This document shows, in pieces, positions 61,357 to 64,000 of a stretch of 64,000 nucleotides of DNA. Source of the DNA: Pseudomonas sp. UBA1879. Lineage in GTDB: Bacteria > Pseudomonadota > Gammaproteobacteria > Pseudomonadales > Pseudomonadaceae. The stretch covers positions 508,273 to 572,272 of the forward strand of contig NZ_DDHJ01000015.1 in the NCBI RefSeq assembly GCF_002338065.1. Direction: 5' to 3'. Under the pieces are notes generated by a model. The model searched no databases and had not been told where the DNA came from. It saw only the letters and a list, made by a program, of their open reading frames with translations. Positions within the stretch are counted from its first letter, which is position 1. Every line of letters begins with the position of its first letter. The translations under genes and the position numbers were made by a program.

Positions 61357-62692
61357 GCAGAGCCGTGTGATGTGGTCTGAAGGGATGTTTTTGCTGCCCC
61401 AGCATTTTCAATATCAGGACGAGTTTCATCAGCACCAGCTCGCCGAATCGACCTTGCGCAGCACGCCGTTTCATTGGGGCGTCCAGACGCTGCAGATCGA
61501 TGAAGAAGCGTTGGCCAATGGCTCGTTGCAACTGAAACGGCTGAAGCTGGTGTTCCCGGACGGCAGCCTGTTCGATGCGCCTCAGCACGACCCGTTGCCA
61601 GCCGCTCGAGACCTCAGGGAATTGCTCAAGGGCAGTGATTTCAAGGTCTACGCCGCGCTGAAGCTGCCCGAGCCTTTCGGGCTGAATTACGTCGAGGACG
61701 GTCAGGAGCAGAAAAGTGCGCGGCGGTTCCGCAAGCAGTTCGACACCCTGCCCGATCTGAATGAAGGGGATCTGGAAAACGAGATCACCAGCCTGCGGCT
61801 GAACGTGGTGATGCTGGTCGATGGCGACACGTTGGACGGCTACAGCTATTGCCCGGTGGCGCGGCTGACACGCAACAACATCGGCGGCTTCAATCTGGAT
61901 ACGCACTTCGTGCACCCCACCTTGCACCTGGGCAATCACGAGACGCTGACCGGTCTGGGCAGACGCCTGCTGGGCGCTCTGCAATCCAAAAGCAAGGCGC
62001 TCTCGGGCCGGCGTCGCGAGCGTGCCGACCAGATCGCCGAATTCGGCTCCAGCGATGTCACGCTGTTCTGGCTGCTCAATACGGTGAACCGCGCTTACCC
62101 GACGCTGGCACACCTGCTCGCGCACCCGCGCCTGCACCCGGAACGGCTTTATCTGTTCCTGGCGGAACTGGCGAGCGGTCTGTTGACGTTCTCCCTGGAC
62201 ACCGAGCTCAACGATATCCCCGAGTACGATCACCACGACCCAGCGGCTTCGCTGGTCAAGCTCGACGAGATGATCCGAGTGCTGCTGGATAACGTCATTC
62301 CGAACCAGTGCATCGTGATTAATTTGACCCAGACCAAACCGTCGTACTGGCAGGGACAGCTGCACGATCCGCGTCTTGCCGAAGCGGATTTCTACATTTC
62401 CGTGCACGCCGACATGCCCGGTTCCAGCTTGCTGGAGCTCGTACCTCGGGCCTTTAAGGTCGGTTCGCCGGAAGACATCGAAGTGGTCGTCAACAGCGCG
62501 ATGCCGGGCGTCACGCTCAACCACTCCACGCGCTTGCCCAACGCGATTCCCGTGCGACTGGACAACCACTATTTCTCTATCGAGCCGCACGGTCGGGTCT
62601 ACGAACGGATGATGAGTGCCCAGGCCATTTCTTTCTACGCACCCAGTGCTTTCACCAATCTCAAGCTTGAACTGATGGCGGTCCTCAAATGA
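61349..62692 (+). CDS. tssK: TssK (baseplate-membrane complex linker)
   Basis: A 447-residue protein. The start MSKQSRVMWSEGMFLLPQHF is the typical TssK N terminus; an open frame upstream runs through tssJ and is not used. Other sections are LANGSLQLKRLKLVFPDGSL, HPTLHLGNHETLTGLG, and DFYISVHADMPGSSLLELVP. TssK connects the baseplate to the membrane complex TssL/M. Its ATG overlaps tssJ, and its stop overlaps tssL (ATGA). Confidence 0.95.
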   Translation: MSKQSRVMWSEGMFLLPQHFQYQDEFHQHQLAESTLRSTPFHWGVQTLQIDEEALANGSLQLKRLKLVFPDGSLFDAPQHDPLPAARDLRELLKGSDFKVYAALKLPEPFGLNYVEDGQEQKSARRFRKQFDTLPDLNEGDLENEITSLRLNVVMLVDGDTLDGYSYCPVARLTRNNIGGFNLDTHFVHPTLHLGNHETLTGLGRRLLGALQSKSKALSGRRRERADQIAEFGSSDVTLFWLLNTVNRAYPTLAHLLAHPRLHPERLYLFLAELASGLLTFSLDTELNDIPEYDHHDPAASLVKLDEMIRVLLDNVIPNQCIVINLTQTKPSYWQGQLHDPRLAEADFYISVHADMPGSSLLELVPRAFKVGSPEDIEVVVNSAMPGVTLNHSTRLPNAIPVRLDNHYFSIEPHGRVYERMMSAQAISFYAPSAFTNLKLELMAVLK

Positions 62693-63402
62693 ACGAAGCC
62701 GTAATGCAAGGCGCAACGACCGCCACTGTCACCCAACCCACGTTGAAAGATCTGGTACAGGACTTCATCAGCATGGCGCTGATTGTGCGTCGTGGTCGCC
62801 AGGTGACCTCGATCAACGCCTTCGAAGCCAGCATCGATGAGTTCTTCACGCAACTGGAGCGAGAGGCCCGAAACGCCAACTACAGCGTCGATCAGGTCAA
62901 GGACACGCAGTACGCGCTCTGTGCGTTTCTGGATGAAAGCGTGCTGGGCTCGGGTGACAACGAGCTGCGTCGCCACTTCGAGCTATCGCCGTTGCAGTTT
63001 CGCTATTTCGGCGTGCACCTGGCCGGTCAAGGCTTCTTCGAGAAGATCGACTCGCTGCGCGCCGACGTGAAGAACAACCTCGATGTGCTGGAGGTTTATC
63101 ACCTGTGTCTGGCGCTGGGTTTTCAGGGCAAATTCGGTGTGGGCGAGAAAGATCAGCTGCGCTATCTGGCCAATACCCTGGGGCAGGACATCGCGCGGTA
63201 TCGCAAGACGCCCAAAGCGCTGTCGCCCGATTGGGCGCTGCCTGATCAGGTCTCGCAGATGCTGCGGCACGAGGTCCCGGTCTGGCTCTATCTGGCGCTC
63301 ATCGCGCTGGTCTGCGTAGGGGTTTACCTGACGCTGGATTGGCTGCTGGGCAAGGATGTTGCCGTGCTGTCAGAACACATCAGCCAGCTGTTCAGTGCCT
63401 GA
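62689..63402 (+). CDS. tssL: TssL (IcmH/DotU family)
   Basis: A 237-residue inner-membrane protein. The cytoplasmic DotU domain has QYALCAFLDESVLGSG and LEVYHLCLALGFQGKF, then LRYLANTLG. One membrane helix lies near the C terminus (about residues 208-225, YLALIALVCVGVYLTLDW). There is no peptidoglycan-binding extension. It forms the membrane complex with TssM and TssJ. It starts inside the tssK stop codon. Confidence 0.94.
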   Translation: MNEAVMQGATTATVTQPTLKDLVQDFISMALIVRRGRQVTSINAFEASIDEFFTQLEREARNANYSVDQVKDTQYALCAFLDESVLGSGDNELRRHFELSPLQFRYFGVHLAGQGFFEKIDSLRADVKNNLDVLEVYHLCLALGFQGKFGVGEKDQLRYLANTLGQDIARYRKTPKALSPDWALPDQVSQMLRHEVPVWLYLALIALVCVGVYLTLDWLLGKDVAVLSEHISQLFSA

Positions 63403-63431
63403 GCAATGGTCAGGTAACGAGTCAGGAAGAC

Positions 63432-64000
63432 ATGAAAACACTACTTCGTGCGTTAAAAAGCTTTTGGTTCCTTGTCGTCACGCTGTGGCTGGCAAGCCTT
63501 GTCGTGTGCTGGTTTGTCGCCCCGCGGGTGCAGTGGTCACGTGATCACGTGCTTGAAACCATGGCGATCATCAGCGCCTTCTACCTGCTGATCATCGTGC
63601 TGCGCCAGTACAAGCGTATCCGTACCGAACACAACCTCGAAAATCTGGTGCAGATCGAAGTCGATCGCTCGCTGAACGCCAACGGTGAATTCCGCGACCA
63701 ACAGGTGCTCAGAGACAGGCTCAAACATGCCATCGCCATGTTGCGCGCCGACCGTTCCGCTGGCGGCGGCGGTTCTTCGGCGCTCTACGACCTGCCGTGG
63801 TACCTGGTCATTGGCATGTCGGCGGCGGGCAAGACCTCCCTGCTCACCCGTTCAGGCCTGTCTGCCAGCATTGCCAACAGCCAGAGCGACAATGACAGCG
63901 GTACCCAGCACTGCGATTGGTACTTCAGCCCCGATGCGGTGCTGATCGACACAGCCGGGCGTTACCTGCGCGACGACCAATCGGCCAGTGAATTCACCGC
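63432..64000 (+). CDS. tssM: TssM (IcmF family), 5' part, cut by window edge
   Basis: About 190 residues are visible. Two membrane helices occur at about residues 11-31 (FWFLVVTLWLASLVVCWFV) and 46-64 (AIISAFYLLIIVL). The cytoplasmic domain has YDLPWYLVIGMSAAGKTSLL with a Walker-A-like loop GMSAAGKTS at 128-136. A complete TssM is about 1100-1300 residues, so most is beyond the window. CAGGAAGAC precedes the ATG, 30 bases after tssL. Confidence 0.93.
   Translation, partial: MKTLLRALKSFWFLVVTLWLASLVVCWFVAPRVQWSRDHVLETMAIISAFYLLIIVLRQYKRIRTEHNLENLVQIEVDRSLNANGEFRDQQVLRDRLKHAIAMLRADRSAGGGGSSALYDLPWYLVIGMSAAGKTSLLTRSGLSASIANSQSDNDSGTQHCDWYFSPDAVLIDTAGRYLRDDQSASEFT

Noticed and set aside
61181..62716. 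Long open frame on the minus strand opposite tssK
   Set aside because: Shadow of a confident gene; no family motif.

Overview
The window reads as a Pseudomonas chromosome (P. fluorescens/syringae-like). Enzyme and type VI secretion genes have the GC-rich codon use typical of the genus, and the site at 7108-7135 is a near-perfect dif, which places the window at the replication terminus. No rRNA, tRNA or CRISPR array was seen.

(1) 1-7135: filamentous phage DNA at dif. A complete inovirus (about 798-7135) carries a small regulator facing a replication initiator, ssDNA-binding protein, small membrane proteins, major coat, adsorption protein and Zot. It is bounded by a degenerate dif-like site on the left and an intact dif on the right. 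Left of it lies the decayed zot end of an older inovirus, so two phages seem to have inserted one after the other.

(2) 7422-23472: chromosomal metabolism and regulation. An ECF sigma factor, its NrsF-type anti-sigma factor and a phosphoribosyltransferase-HAD fusion run leftward. Two copies of the same promoter-like motif (GTAACA-N16-CGAA) face outward from the intergenic region. The rightward one leads into a decayed HD-GYP gene, a chlorite-dismutase-family gene and a decayed chemoreceptor. Then come a RidA protein, a LysR regulator divergent from an SDR-MFS-split transketolase operon, an HxlR regulator divergent from a second SDR, an MFS transporter with an HpcH/HpaI aldolase, and a quinone-oxidoreductase-like enzyme divergent from an XRE regulator.

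(3) 23565-39764, minus strand: a VgrG island. vgrG is followed by two DUF1795 (Eag) chaperones and a full-length PAAR-Rhs protein with an AHH nuclease tip and its DUF4303 immunity gene. Downstream is a row of displaced Rhs tips, each with its own immunity gene. The recognisable tips all carry HNH/ENDO VII-like His motifs (HH, WHH, LHH and others).

(4) 40515-47634, plus strand: a second, mirror-image tip array. A membrane-anchored polymorphic toxin (DUF6861-like N terminus) and its immunity gene are followed by four displaced or broken tips. These include an ADP-ribosyltransferase paired with an ADP-ribosylglycohydrolase, and a Tse6-like Ntox46 tip paired with a Tsi6-like protein. All share a repeated segment of the main gene that could serve for recombination.

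(5) 47745-64000: a small secreted protein, a membrane M48 peptidase with a coupled downstream gene, then the T6SS structural operon: an unrecognised head gene, tssB, tssC, tssE, tssF, tssG, clpV, tssJ, tssK, tssL and the start of tssM, mostly overlapping by a few bases. Regions 3 and 4 look like the exchangeable cargo of the machine in region 5.
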